From: Desmodus rotundus
Taxonomy: Eukaryota > Chordata > Mammalia > Chiroptera > Phyllostomidae
DNA length: 64,000 nt
Direction: 5' to 3'
NCBI RefSeq assembly: GCF_022682495.2
Contig: NC_071389.1
Location: 14,499,199-14,563,198 of the forward strand
Part shown: positions 36,291 through 48,169 of the stretch, one piece after another
How the letters are laid out: each line of letters starts with the position of its first letter
How positions within the stretch are numbered: position 1 is the stretch's first letter
The notes under the pieces: generated by a model
What the model saw: only the letters and a program-made list of their open reading frames with translations
Databases searched by the model: none
What the model was told of the DNA's origin: nothing
Program-made: the position numbers and the translations under genes

Positions 36291-38190
36291 GCGGCAGCAG
36301 CACCAATAGTGTCACTCCAGCTGGAACGTTCTAGAACTTATCCCCCTTGCTTGCTGTTTCTGACCTCTAGGACAGACATTCTAATGCTAGGGCTGTCCAG
36401 CAGGAGGCACTGTTGACATTACTACATCTTTATCGCCCACAGAGATTCAGGAAGTGGAGAGCAGTTTTCCCTGGACGGCATCCTCCCAGGACTGTCCTGG
36501 CAGCCACCTAGACCCTTTTATCCTGGTACAATAACTGAGCTCTTGGCTCCTCCCGAACAACAGCGTCTCAGCTTTCTTCACTGGGTCTGGGCCTACTTCT
36601 CAGATACAGTTCCTGGCCTCCTGCTATAGACTCAAGCCAAGCCACTGAAGCTGGCAAAGCAGACCTCCTGGTCAATCTCTCCCTCTTGCCCAGCCTCCCA
36701 GCCGCTGCCAATTTCCCTAAAGGAGCGGGCACGTGTCTGCGGCCTTCCCTCTGCACGTGGTGCCCATTTGGAATACGTGTCTCTTCCTCCTTGCCTCTGT
36801 AGACGCCCTCTTCCCAGTTCCTCCTCTTCCCAGCAGGGAAGGGCTGGAGGTGGGTTGCACTAACCCCCCTGTGCAGACGGAACGAAAGGGCAGCACATGC
36901 TCCCCAGTGCGCCCACGCTCTGGGCACGGGCAAGCTAAGGGAAACCAGAACCCGGGTCTCCCCAGCCTCAGGTGTGGCTGAGTCACCCGCCTTGCAGACC
37001 TCAGTCTTGTTCAGACCCTGGCCTTCATTCCGCGTTGAGCCCCTGTGATTTTCCACGCACTGTGCCCAGCGCTGGGCCCTACTGAGACGGAGGGAGACCC
37101 CAGGCTGGGCCACAAGGCGCACACCCCTGGAGGGCAAGACAGTGCCCAAGTGGGTGGGGATGGTGTAGGGCTAACATGGAAGGATGGGTAAGCAGGATGC
37201 TGGTCAGGGGGCGTGCTTCTGGATGCCAGTGGGAACCCTTGAAACCACAGCTTCCCCAAAACCCTTGCTTTTTAAAAAAGGTCCATCTTGGGTCTATTTT
37301 TGCCCACAACCGATGTCCCACGTGGATGACTCCCCAGCCTCCATGTTCCTTTCCTGGCCAATATCACCTCTTCCCTGCCTCCACCAGGAGCCCCCCCTGT
37401 CCCCCCCGCCCCACTGCTGCTTAGACTAAGATGACCTCATGGGAAAGCTTCCGCTGGGAAACAGTCTCTGAACCACTTCCTTTCTCTCCCAGCCCTCCTG
37501 CTCCACCGCCCACCACCCCCTTCCATGGACCCCCTTCCTTCGTCCTCCTTCTTGGTTTGGTATCCGAGGCCTAGAGAACACCTGTCCCCAGCCTTTGTCA
37601 CTCTCCAGTCACAAGCCCAGTTCGGGGCTCAGGAGATGCCAGGACTTATCACCTGATAAACTGCAGCATGCCTTTGCCACCCACCGTCCCTCCCTCCCGT
37701 GTGTGAAATCTGCAATCATTGGCATGTGTTTGTTACACAGAATGCCACCAGGAGGTCATCAGCTGTCACTGGGAACAAACAAGAAAAAGAAACGAAAAGC
37801 AGGCTGCTTCTCAGGGCCCTGGCGCCCCAAACCGCAGCGACATACCTCGTGGTTTCCGGTGCACGGCGGCCCGGGTCAGACCGCGCCCTGGCTCGGGGGT
37901 GTCACCTGAGTCCGTCGAAGTGGGCGGCAGTTATTATTTAGGTTGATAAAAGTAATTTTTTTCTCACAGAAAAAGCAATGCACTTAGGTAGAGGAAAACT
38001 AGGAACTAGAAATTTTAGATACAACGGACAGAAAGCAAAGGTGTGCTTGTTACCCACCTCCCCCACCGGGGCACAGTCCTAGGGAATGCTGTGGGGGGTG
38101 TCACCAGACAACACACCTCTCTTTTTTCTGTAACAAAACAAGCTCGCACTGTGCCTATGGCTCAGAACCGCCCTTTCTGTGCAACAATGT
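36291..38190. other. Intergenic sequence, no gene recognised
   Basis: Open frames up to 193 codons occur (36568-37149 minus), but they have no start context, splice pattern or domain-like composition. 37930-38190 looks like a diverged L1 fragment. Confidence 0.4.
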
Positions 38191-38199
38191 ATCTCAGGT

Positions 38200-38345
38200 A
38201 AAACCCCCTAACGCTCACGAGCCTTACTCTGTGCCAGGCACTGTGCTAGGCCCTTTGCATGCAGGATCTCGTGTGGTCAGTCCCATGAGGCCGGTGACTT
38301 ACTGTCTCATTTTACAGATGAGAAAGCCAAGGATCAAGTGCTCTG
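38200..38345 (+). repeat. MIR SINE
   Basis: 'ctgtgccaggcactgtgcta', 'ctcattttacagatgagaaa' follow MIR. Confidence 0.78.
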
Positions 38346-38529
38346 TTGACCCTAAGAGGTGGTAGGAGGCAGGCAGAGCCCTGGCCTGGGAGGCGGGAGG
38401 TTGGGCTCCATCTCGTCTTCTCCCTCATTCAGGCACTGGGGGTCTTTCCTCATCTGAGAAGTGGGAGGGCTGGGCTAGCGTGACCTCCTCCCTCCCCATG
38501 TACAGAGGCCACGCCTCCTCTGAGGCTGA

Positions 38530-38730
38530 CAATAATCACTGAGCCTCGTGCCAGGCTGTTCTAAGCACTTCATCTAATCCTCCCCAAACCCTAACGAGGT
38601 AGGTTATTTCTATCCCTCCTTACCGATGAGGCCACTGAGGCACAGTGAGCTGAAGTAACTTGCCCATTGTCACTCCATTAGTAAGGGACAGAGCCAAGAG
38701 TCAAGCCCAGACTCATCCAGCCCCACGGCC
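38530..38730 (+). repeat. MIR SINE
   Basis: 'ccaggctgttctaagcactt', 'gatgaggccactgaggcaca', 'agtaacttgcccattgtcac' and 'gacagagccaagagtcaagc' are in MIR order. Confidence 0.82.
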
Positions 38731-41050
38731 AGCTTTCCGATGCTCCCCACCCGCAGAAGGAAATACATTTCACTTCCCTACTCAGCAAGCACACGCCGAT
38801 CGGTTATCAACCGGAGTAAAAATGTCATGAGCTAAAAACATATCTGTACTGCGTGTAAAGCTCTGTGATATTGCTTCTTCTAGTCCGTTGGGGAAAAAAT
38901 TCCTGCTTTAAGCCTCCACATGGATCAGGACCTGTAGTTTGAAAATCATTGTGCGTGCTGTTCCCTCTCTGCCCTGGGGGGGGGAAACCTTTTTAAATGG
39001 GTTGGAGGTCTTTCTCATTTGATCTCAGGAAGTGGCCCGCACAGGCCCTGGGAGCCCACTCCAGAGGGGAGGGAGCTAAGGACCAGAGAGGATAGGACAG
39101 CTCCTGCTGGGGTCACCCAGAGGGCACTGGATGAGGATGGAGAGACAGGCCGAGGGCAACCTCGGGCACAGCTGGCCTCCTGTGAAGGGAGCTCCAGTCA
39201 CCACAGCGCCTTTATTGCGCGTCTGCTCTTTGCAGGGTGTCCATGCCTTACAGCACAAGGTTTAGGTCAGTGCATCTTCCCAGCGCCCCAGAAAGTGGGG
39301 CGGTAGGAGCCCCCTCTTCCAGCAGAGGCAGCCGAAGCTCATAGACTTGTGCGGCCAGAGCCACATAGCCTGTGAGAAGCCAGGTCTGGTTTGGGTCCCC
39401 GCTGCACTCACAGAACCCAGCTTGGGGACCCAAACTGAAACATAACAGGTGCTCAGTACACGTGTCTGTCTGGCTGACCCAGAGCCTCTCCCTCCGCCAT
39501 TGCTCTGCGTTCCTCACTAGCCCCCTGGCTGGGAAGGGCAGGTCTGGGGCGGGTCTGGGGCAGGGAGGCTTCAGGTAGTGTGGGGCTTGCTGGAGTTCTG
39601 CCAGGGCAAGGGTCCCCCCGTGAGTACTCCTTGCTGAGCACTCTCTGCTGAGTTTCGGTTCCACGTCCCTGCACGCTCGCAGTGCCCTGCCCTGTCAGCT
39701 GAGAGGGAGGGAGGGAGGGATCCGGACCGCTCCCCAGGGCTGGGTTGGAGGAGCCTGGCCGGCGCCTGTGCTCAGTGGGCCTCTCCCAGCCCTTGTCTCT
39801 CCCTGCTCCCCGCTCACCTCTCACTCTGGCTGGGCCCTGGGGCCTCTGGTGGGGCCAGAGAACTCTGCTCCTACCTCCAGCCTGAATCAGGTTCCCACTC
39901 CTGGGCCTCCCTTCCTCGGCTCCAGGCACCTGATTCCTGTACCTTTCCACTGAGCAGGTGCTTGGGGTGAGAGGGCTGAGCCTCAGTTCAATCTCAGGCT
40001 GAGGTCATGCTTCCCCTGGCGGAGAGGAGCAGATACAGAGCCTTGCAGTCTCTCCTCCTTTCAGGCTGTGCCTCGTCCTTGCCCCAGAGGAAAGGTGAAG
40101 GGGCCCTGGAATCCTAAAGCTGGTGTCCCTTCCTTGGACAGAAGGGGGTCTGATGCCCCCAGCAGGAGGAAAGGAGCTGACTCAGGAGACTGTTCTGAAA
40201 CTGGGATGGGAGGAGGGAAGGAACGAGGGCTACGAGCGAGGGCAGAGAGCCAACAGCTGGCTTTGACAGGGCGATGCATGGTTTGGAAGGTGCCAAATGT
40301 TCCAGGGGTGTGGCATTTTCACCTCCACCCTCTTCCCTGCCCAGCTGGGCCCCACCCCTTCTAAGGAGCTGGCTCAATGCTCCCTTCCTCCAGGAAGCTT
40401 TCCTGGGTTGACCCACCCTATACTGTCGGGCATCACTTTTCATACTCTGTGAGGAAAGGAAGGAGAGTGAGATCAGGCATGGCATAAACTCAGGCGTGAG
40501 CTCATACATAGCAGAAGTGAGCATATACATCGCGGGAGGCTCGGTTCTTCTTCCATCCCATAGTCAAATGTTGGGTCCCTCTTTGGAAATGGCCCTCACA
40601 ACCAGCATTCAGCTGAAACATACACACACATACATTATCATTAATCGATCATCCTTTCTTGTTTGGGGCCAGGAACAGTAGCTGTTTCCAAAGTGAATTC
40701 TGAAGGATGCCCATCAGTGTGTAGCCATCTGTGGGACTCTCCCACCAGAGCAAGGGAGTCCTGTGGCCAAATGGATTTGGGACCATGGGCTTTAGGGGTT
40801 CAGCAATACCTGTGCCGTTCCCGCACCACAGGCCTTCTCAGGTCCTTCAATAGTTACCACATGCTGTGACTCTCCAAACGCCTATATTTTCCCAAGTTTA
40901 TGTGACCTCAGAATTTTTTTTTTGTAGTGGAGCATCTCATGAACCTGACACGTCACTGAGCACCCTTTGGGAAATGCTGGGATGCAGAATCTTCTAGAAA
41001 AGGACGGACCCAGCTCAGCAATGACTTACAGCAGCACAACGTACGTGCAG
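38731..41050. other. Intergenic sequence, no gene recognised
   Basis: A MIR-like tract is at about 39210-39390 and a short (GGGA)n run at 39705-39720. The longer open frames (39453-39950 minus) look like chance frames in G+C-rich DNA. 40840-40990 resembles a weak hAT/MER5 end. Confidence 0.4.
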
Positions 41051-41053
41051 GGG

Positions 41054-41143
41054 CTGCCTCTGAAGGAACAGTTCATTGCCGTGACGTAACAGCATACATT
41101 CAGCCAATCAGAATTTGACGAGGGACTGTTCCTTCAGAGGCAG
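41054..41143. repeat. Perfect 19-bp inverted repeat enclosing CRE-like and CCAAT motifs
   Basis: The left arm 'ctgcctctgaaggaacagt' (41054-41072) is exactly complementary to the right arm 'actgttccttcagaggcag' (41125-41143). The 52-base spacer holds TGACGTAA (41082-41089 region) and CCAAT (about 41104-41108). As RNA the stem could extend inwards by several more pairs with G:U wobbles. No known family is recognised. Confidence 0.85.
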
Positions 41144-41476
41144 AGGCATGGGTGGACTGGGTGCCTGGGCAGTGAACAAGGGGCAGCACGTGTGGCCGAG
41201 TGAGGCTGTGCCGGCTGAGCTCCCCGGACAAGTCACTTGCCCTGTCTGGACCCAGCGTTCCCACCTGTCAGATGAGGGTGCTGGAGGATGCGACTGCCAG
41301 GGTCCCACCGCTTTCAGCCCCACCCCCATTGTTTGGCACTTCCCAATTCCTCCCTCTGCCCTTTAACCAACACCCTCTCTCTTAACCAGCCCTGGCCCTG
41401 CTCCCCTCCCTGCTCCACCAAGCCCTGCCCACTCTCCTTCTCCTGTGCCAACGCTCCCTGCGATACAGCGCTGCCA

Positions 41477-41660
41477 GTGTGACAGCCCTGGAGCACACCT
41501 GTGCACACGTCTGTGTGACAAGCCCTGGAGTGCACCTGTACACATGTCTGTGTGACAGCCCTGGAGCACACCTGTACGCACATCTGTGTGACGGCCCTGC
41601 AGTGCACCTGTACGCACGTCGGTGTGACAGGCCCTGGAGTGTGCCTGTACCCATGGCCGT
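41477..41660 (+). repeat. Minisatellite, five units of 36-39 bp
   Basis: Units start at 41477, 41513, 41550, 41586 and 41622, each beginning gtgtgaca/gg and containing 'gccctggag' or 'gccctgcag' then 'cacctgtac' variants. The units differ at several sites. Both strands are open, giving spurious Cys/Thr/His-rich frames. Confidence 0.93.
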
Positions 41661-41810
41661 CAATTCAGTCCTCACTACACCTCTGCTCTTATTCCCAGTT
41701 GACACCCAGGGAAAATGAGTCCAGAGTGCTTAAGTAACCTGCCTACAGACATGAAGCCGGTATGTGCTGGAGCTGCGATGCGAACGCAGGCAGGGCAGCT
41801 GTAGAGCTGT

Positions 41811-42121
41811 GCGGTCCAGTGGGGAGCCTCCAGCCGCGTTTGCACTGGAAGATTGGCTTGTCTGAGCCGAAAAGTGCTTGAGTGTATGATGCACACTAGG
41901 TTTCGGAGACGTGCTATGACAGAAAAGAATGTAAAACATCACCACGCCAAGTATTTTTTTGCATCGATCACATGGTGAAATGATATTTTAGATGCATTGA
42001 GTTAAATAAAATATATTATTGAAATTATTTCACTTTTTCTTTTTATTTCTTGATGTGGCTACTTCCTGAGTAACATATATGGCTCATATTATATAATATC
42101 TCAATTGGACAATGCTGCTCT
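41811..42121. mobile_element. hAT-type DNA transposon remnant
   Basis: Begins 'ctgtgcggtccagtggggag' and ends 'tcaattggacaatgctgctc', with an A/T-rich centre and 'gatgtggctacttcctgagt'. Same family as 6500-6818. Confidence 0.55.
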
Positions 42122-42194
42122 GAAGTCTGTGCTCACTCTGTTGAACTGCTGTTTTTGGGTGAGGGATGAGGGGGAGTACGGGGGTGACAAGAGT

Positions 42195-42525
42195 GACGGT
42201 GGTGGTGATGGTGGTAGTGATGGTGGTGGTGGTGGTGATGGTGATGGTGGTGATGGTGGTGGTGAAGGTGGTGGTGATGGTGGTGGTGATGGTGATGGTG
42301 GTGGTGATGGTGGTGATGGCGGTGGTGATGGTGGTGATGGTGATGGTGGTGATGGTGAAGGTGGTGGTGATGGTGGTGGTGAAGGTGGTGATGATGGTGG
42401 TGAAGGTGGTGGTGATGGTGGTGGTGAAGGTGGTGGTGAAGGTAGTGGTGATGGTGGTGGTGAAGGTGATGGTGATGGTGGTGGGGGAGATAATGGTGGT
42501 AATAGTGGGGTGGTGATGGATAAAG
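42195..42525 (+). repeat. (GGTGAT/GGTGGT)n trinucleotide-based repeat
   Basis: About 330 bp are built almost wholly of GGT, GAT and GAA triplets. It is open in several frames on both strands, encoding poly-Gly/Asp, poly-Val/Met or poly-His; these are artefacts of the repeat. Confidence 0.95.
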
Positions 42526-42539
42526 CCTTCTCATTTATA

Positions 42540-42975
42540 GCATCTAATATGTTAAAAGAAACACCTGTTTTTCTTAAAAGTACACACTCATTGTAAAATA
42601 TAATTCAAACAATACAGAGAAAGTGAAAACTCCCCCTTTGTTGTTTTACTCCAGACATTGCCACTGGTGTAATGAGACGTGTCTCTCATCCTTTCTGTGA
42701 ACGTGGACGTGTGAGGGGGATATAAGCTTTAAAGACAGTTGGTTTGATAATACATAGTCTGTTTTGTAACCTGTTTTTTCACCCAGCAATGTACTGTGTC
42801 TATTTTCCTCCAGCAGGATAGACAGACTGAATTCATTCTTCTCAGCAGCCGCACAGTACTGCGCTGCGTGGTGCTGCCCAGCTATTTAACCAGCCCTCTA
42901 TCCCTGGAGTTGTTTCCAGTTCTTACCACTTTAAACAGTGATGAAATGGACATCTGTACACTGGTTAGTCTTCAA
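42540..42975 (+). mobile_element. Old L1 3' UTR fragment
   Basis: 'attgtaaaatataattcaaa', 'tgttttttcacccagcaatg', 'gctatttaaccagccctcta' and 'agtgatgaaatggacatctg' match L1M 3' UTRs. Confidence 0.78.
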
Positions 42976-43229
42976 ACTTCTGTGCCAACATTTTGGCAGA
43001 ACTGATTTGGAGAAACAGAGCGGCTTGGCTGAGGAGCCTACACACTTACCGCTTTGCCGCAGACTGCCAGCCGGCTCCTCAGAGGCGCCCCTCCCGGACA
43101 CAGCGGAGGCAGCACCCTGCCCCCACCTAAGCTGCACGCGCTTTCGCTGGGATGTGCGCGCTGTCTTCCCACACTCTCCCTGCTATGTGTGTTTCTCCAA
43201 GATTTCTCCTTCTGTGCCAGAGTCACCTT

Positions 43230-43765
43230 TTCAAATGACAAGTCTGATCATGTCATCACCCCCACCTCCTCCCCAAACCCTTTGGAAGTCTCACTGCCCG
43301 TGGTATTCGGAAGCCTGCCCTGCTCTCCAAGGCCCTGCAGGGTCTGGCCCCGGCCCACCTTGCCAGCTCCTGGTGGTGCGTGTTCGCCTCAATTTGTGCA
43401 GCCACACCAGTTCTCTTTGAGTCCCCTGCATTCTCTGTGCTCTTCCCCACCTCAGGGCCTTTGCATGAGCTGTGCCCTCTGCCTGGAACACCGCTTCCGG
43501 CCCTCACTTCACTCCTTCCCCTAGCCAACTCCTGCTTATCCTCCATCTCTCAGCCTAAATGGCGCTTCCTCAGGGAAGCCCTCCCTGAAGCACCCCTACA
43601 CTGGGCTGTAGGGGGACCCACTCCACCTCCAGCACACTCCTCACTGTGGGTGAGCGCACTGCGTGATTATCTCCCTTCTTGAAGGCAAGGGCTGCTCGTG
43701 GCATCCCCAGGCCCAGCACAATGTCTGGCTCCCAGACACTCAGTAAACATTTGTTGAATGGCTTT
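43230..43765 (+). mobile_element. L2 LINE 3' end, nearly complete
   Basis: 'tctgatcatgtcatcacccc', 'cacctcagggcctttgcatg', 'gccctctgcctggaacaccg', 'ggaagccctccctgaagcac' and 'cactcagtaaacatttgttg' then a T-run follow the L2 3' end in order. It is among the best preserved old repeats here. Confidence 0.85.
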
Positions 43766-43799
43766 TTTTTTTTTTTTTATCATCATGTACTTGTTCACA

Positions 43800-43935
43800 G
43801 AATCCTGAGCCATATGATGTGTTCTTATTTGACCCTCCCTGTGACCTTGTAAATTGGGAAGCAGGACTTGGAGTGCTGTGCCCATTTTACGGAGGAGCGA
43901 ACCGAGGCCAGGGCACAGGGCTCAAGCCCACTCAC
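43800..43935 (+). repeat. MIR SINE fragment
   Basis: 'cccattttacggaggagcga' and 'accgaggccagggcacaggg' follow the MIR 3' half. Confidence 0.55.
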
Positions 43936-44529
43936 CGGATCAGCTCTCCCACCAGCACTTCACACACCCAAACTCCCCCGAGGCTTCCAACCCTTCCTGT
44001 ACTGTCTGCAGATTTCGTCTCTATCATTTTTCTCTTTCGCATCTATTGCTGAAGCTCCCACCCGGCCTCTTATGGTTCTGAACACTAAGGGAGTCACAGA
44101 CAATATCAGAGGAGGCAGGAGCTTGCCGGTGGGGCTCAGGGGCCCCGTTCTATGTGTTTGCAGAGAGTGCCCATGACTTGCTCACGGTACCCCCTCCCCC
44201 TGCCCCCGCAAAGCACTGTCGTTCACCCGGCGAACACGTGCACACTGGGTGCCTGCCCCACAGGTGTTGGCTGTGGTTCTGGACACCGCGGACCCAGCCC
44301 TTGATCTCACATTGCTGACATACAGGGGAATGACAATAAATAAACCCGATAATTTCAGAATAAAATATGTTTTATAAAGAAAACAATTTTTTAAAGGGAC
44401 AGGGAGGGATCGACCATGGTGCTGAGAACGAGCCTCCCTGAGGAGATGACATCCTGGCCGAGTGGTGAATGATGGGAAAAAGGGAGACCCGGGAAGGGGG
44501 GGAGGAAGGGGGAGTGTCCAGGGGGAGGG

Positions 44530-45110
44530 GACGATGAAGCGGGCACAGCAAGCAAGGGTGACGTAGAGGCTCATGGGGAAGGAGAGCTGGGCAAAGACCA
44601 GGTCAGGCAGGAACCTGAGGTCGCAGTGAGAAGAGAGGCTTTTGTTCCTCGCGTGATAGGAAGTCGGTGGGAAGTTCTGAGCAGAGAGTCATACAATCTG
44701 ACTCACATTCTTAAAGTGCCACCCTGGTGGCCACATGCAGATGGACTGAGGAAGGGCAAGTGTGGACAGAAGGGCAGATGAGAAGCGACTGGTGACTCGG
44801 CCCAGGCTGGTGGGGGTGGTGAGAAGTGGTCAGGTGCTCATATTTTGGCGGCAGACCCACAGGAGGTGCTGATGGGGAGGAGGTGGGGCATGAGGGAAAG
44901 AGCGGGAATCCAGGACGACTCCTGGGTTTTTGACCCAAGCACCTTTTACTGGGCTGGGAAGCTTGGGGGTGATAATGAGAGTTCGATTTGGGGATATGTT
45001 AATTTTGAGAGTTAGCAAGACATCCAGTGGCCCAGGAGAGTGACCAGGGGACATATGAATCCAGGCTGGGGTGGGGGACTGCGGAGGCACACATTTGGAA
45101 ATCATCAGCA
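44530..45110 (+). repeat. Old interspersed repeat, family not assigned
   Basis: 'gtgataggaagtcggtggga', 'catacaatctgactcacatt', 'gaatccaggacgactcctgg' and 'tcgatttggggatatgttaa' follow the same old repeat as 10540-11110, here covering more of its length. Confidence 0.55.
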
Positions 45111-45640
45111 CAGACGTGGGACTGGGGTGGTGGGTCACCTGCCCCTGACTCCCACCCCAGTGCCATTCCCCTCTCTGCCAGGCCCTTTCTGGCTCCCTGA
45201 GCTCTCCCGCAGACCCTCCCAGCATCAGGCAGATGAGGTGGGCCTCTGCGGGGCTGCCAAGCCCTGCCCTCCACCTCCCCCGCCCGCCTGGCCCTAGTTC
45301 CCTTGGCAAACAGCCCCGGGCCTCTAGGCTGCTGTATTTCAGAAAAGCGTTCCAGTTTGGCAAAGCAAATACAGTCAAGCAGAAAGGCAACACCTTGCAA
45401 AACAGCACCAGGCCCCCCAAAGGAGATTTTTCTTGGTCTTTTCTTTAACTTTCTCAACTGGCCTGAAGCCAAGAATGTGTCCAGTAGTTTTTTTCCTGGG
45501 TCCCTCCCCACCGCCCACCCCATCCCTGGTGTCTGCGATTCCCAGAGTGCTAATCTCCCATCGCAAGAGTGGGAAACCTCAGAAATGGCCCGGAGGTGCG
45601 CAGCTGTCCCGCGCCCTCCCCTTCCCGCCCACGTGTCCAG
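45111..45640. other. Intergenic sequence, nothing recognised
   Basis: The open frames at 44830-45727 on minus overlap the repeat and each other; no domain or splice structure is seen. Confidence 0.4.
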
Positions 45641-45644
45641 GGTA

Positions 45645-45870
45645 ACGGTGGGAAAGAGTGTGGGCTCTGGAGCTGACCTCCTGCCTGGGAGCCCTGGCTC
45701 GGCAGCTGGGTGACCTTCCGCAGTCACGTCCCTTTCCCTGCCTCAGTCTCCTGACCTGTAAAGTGGGGGTGGGAATAGTACCACCTGGCAGGTTTGTCGT
45801 GGAGAGTGAGTGAGTGAGTACACGTGAAGCTCAGAATGGCACCTGGCAAATAGGAAGTGCTCAGCGAGTG
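45645..45870 (-). repeat. MIR SINE (reverse)
   Basis: 'gagtgtgggctctggagctg', 'tgcctcagtctcctgacctg', 'agaatggcacctggcaaata' give the inverse MIR order. Confidence 0.72.
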
Positions 45871-46084
45871 GTAGCAATAAGGATGGTTTTCCCGGGCTTT
45901 TCCCTTAGATTGCCAAATAAAAATATGACAACCGCCAACACAACAGTACTATCTGGTGTGAATGAATCAAAAGTATACCTACTTCTTTTCAGGTTGGCAG
46001 AACATATCTTTTGTGGTGTGCTGCAGAATCTTAGTAATTAGTTCATGTGTGCCACGAGATGGAAGAGGTTGAAAATCACTGGTC

Positions 46085-46240
46085 TGTGTCCTTGCTTCTG
46101 AGCACCGCCCCCCCCCCACCACGCACACTCCTGACTTTTGAGGCAGAGTAATCCTCTGTCGGGAGCGCGCCCTGCACATTGTAGGGTGGTGAGCAGTGTC
46201 CCAGCGTCCCTGCCTTCTTCAAGCCAGGGGCTCCTCTCTG
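46085..46240 (-). mobile_element. MER20-like fragment
   Basis: 'cctgcacattgtagggtggt' and 'gagcagtgtcccagcgtccc' match MER20 in reverse. The preceding 45895-46080 is another hAT-like remnant. Confidence 0.5.
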
Positions 46241-46639
46241 GTGTGACAGCCTAAACTGTCCCCCTGGTGGTGTGTGGCCGAGGACCACAGGTGAATGACG
46301 CACGGCACAGGATTCGGAGTTGGCCGGACCTCGGGGGTCACGCCTGGCTCTGCTCCTGATAACGGAGGAGGTGGGCGGGAACTACCTGAGCCTCAGTTCG
46401 CTCGGCTCCACAGTGGTCGCAATAAGCCTGTCTCACAGATGACATTTTCAAGTGATAACTGGCGCCTGCACATGTGACGTTAAACTTCAGATGACAGCAA
46501 TCATTGGACTCGGACCAAATTCTTCCTCCCAGTTTCCCCATTTCAGGAAGTGACACCGGTTCCTCCTCCCAGTTCAGTCGGGCCCCAACCTTGGGAGCCT
46601 TCTTTGGTTTCCACTCCCCACACCTGTCCACCAGCAAAT

Positions 46640-47560
46640 ACTTTTGATGCCTCCAAAACACCCCCAAGCCCAGCCCTTCTTCCTGCTTCCACTTCTCTCA
46701 CCCCAAATCTCCCCTGTGGACGCCACGGCAGTCTCCTCACTGGCCTCCCAATTCTACTCGCCCGTCTAAGCCACACAGCAGCCAGAGGGGCCTTCTGACA
46801 ATGAACTTGAATCGGTCACAAACTCTGTTACTAGCACCTCTACCACCTTGCTGCGCTGGCCCTGCCTGCCCCTCCCCTTGCCCCGCGGGCACCGTCCTCA
46901 CTGAACTCTCTGCAGTTCTCAGACAGAAGTGTGACCACCCCAAGCTCACAGGCTGGACACTGATAGTCGCCCCGCCTGGCACGTGGGGCCTCGGCGCTCA
47001 CCTGGCTGGTGCCTCCACGCCAGTCACGGTGCTGTCCTTGGGGTGGGGGAGCTTGCCTGACTCCCCACCTACAACACCCCCCACCCCCAGTTTCTCTTGG
47101 TCCCTTTCGCCCACTTTATTTTCTTCACAGCCTTTATCATGATCGGAAACTATGCTCTTTGTTTATTCACAATGTTGCCTATTAACAGTCTTCCCCAACC
47201 AGAATGGTCAGCTTCTTGGGAGAGGGGCCCTGTTCTGGCCGCTGCTGCATTCTCAGGGCTGAAAACAGCAGGCATCCAATACATGCTTGGTGGGCATGTG
47301 AATCCAGCTGAAAAGTGTTGTCCATCTTCAAAATGCAGCTCAGATGCCACCTGCCCTCACCCTTTACCCCCGTATTCCTCTCCTCCGAGCCCCTAAGGCA
47401 TCTCTGCCTCCTCCTTGGCTGAGTCACGTGCCCGATTACTTTGTTCGTTAAGGAATGTGGCCCGTTTTCCCAGGCCTGCAGTGAGTTCTTGGTGGGCAGG
47501 GACCAGGGCTCGCTCATTTCTGTATCCCCCACAGAGCACGGTCCAAAGAAGGTTCCGAAT
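46640..47560 (+). mobile_element. L2 LINE fragments
   Basis: 'ggcagtctcctcactggcct', 'ccacacagcagccagagggg', 'aaatgcagctcagatgccac' and 'ttgtaatcc'-like ends are in L2 3' order over two blocks (46640-46960 and 47110-47560). Coding capacity is lost. Confidence 0.65.
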
Positions 47561-47654
47561 GACTACACATGGGGACAGCAGGCGCCTAGGGAGGGATGAG
47601 AAGGGCCCTGTGATTGGCTGGCTGTCCCGGGCTTGGCAGACAAATTTCATCTCC

Positions 47655-48165
47655 CCAGCTGCAGCAGACTAAAGATGGCTGCAGATTCTTTGACACTCCC
47701 CCCAAAGAGAGGCCAGGTCTAAGTCCCCTTCCCTTGACCCCGGGCGCGCCTGTGACGGCTTTGACCAACAGAACCCAGCAGAAGTGACGCCCTTCCAGGT
47801 CCGGGCGAGACTGCAGTTGCTACGTGCTGCCACGCGGATCCCTGAGCTGCCACGTGGGCAGGTCTCACTGCCTCGGCTGGTGAGACCACACGCAGAGACC
47901 CCAAGACCCTTGGAGAGAGCGTGCCCAGCCGGCCCCACCTCTCGGCAGTCTTCACTGAGCCACCGGGAATGTGGGTGACGCCAACGGGCCCTTCAGATGA
48001 GCCCCGCTGTCGCCTTAATCGAGCGACCTCAGTAATGCCATGTGGAGCCAAATGATCGCCCTGCCGACCCCTGCCTGAACTCCTGACCCGCAAACTCATG
48101 AAGCGTAATAAAATAAAACGCTTGTTTCAAACCACCGACTTTGTGGAAGGTTACTGGGACACATG
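47655..48165 (+). mobile_element. MaLR/MLT-type LTR
   Basis: 'gacggctttgaccaacagaa', 'cccttggagagagcgtgccc', 'ctgcctgaactcctgacccg' and 'aataaaataaaacgcttgtt' follow the order of a mammalian LTR whose polyadenylation signal is at about 48108. Confidence 0.6.
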
Positions 48166-48169
48166 TCAG

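Noticed and set aside
36568..37149. 193-codon minus-strand ORF
   Set aside because: It has no recognisable domain, overlaps frames on the other strand, and lacks splice or polyadenylation context; chance in G+C-rich DNA.
39453..39950. 165-codon minus-strand ORF
   Set aside because: Low-complexity Arg/Gly/Pro composition with no family resemblance; likely chance.
41477..41660. CRISPR-like array
   Set aside because: The repeats are contiguous without unique spacers and the DNA is mammalian; it is a minisatellite.
42105..42596. Gly/Asp-rich ORF of 163 codons and the opposite His-rich ORF
   Set aside because: Both are readings of the GGT/GAT repeat with no flanking coding signal.
44999..45727. 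242-codon minus-strand ORF
   Set aside because: It partly lies over an old interspersed repeat and a MIR, and no domain is recognisable.
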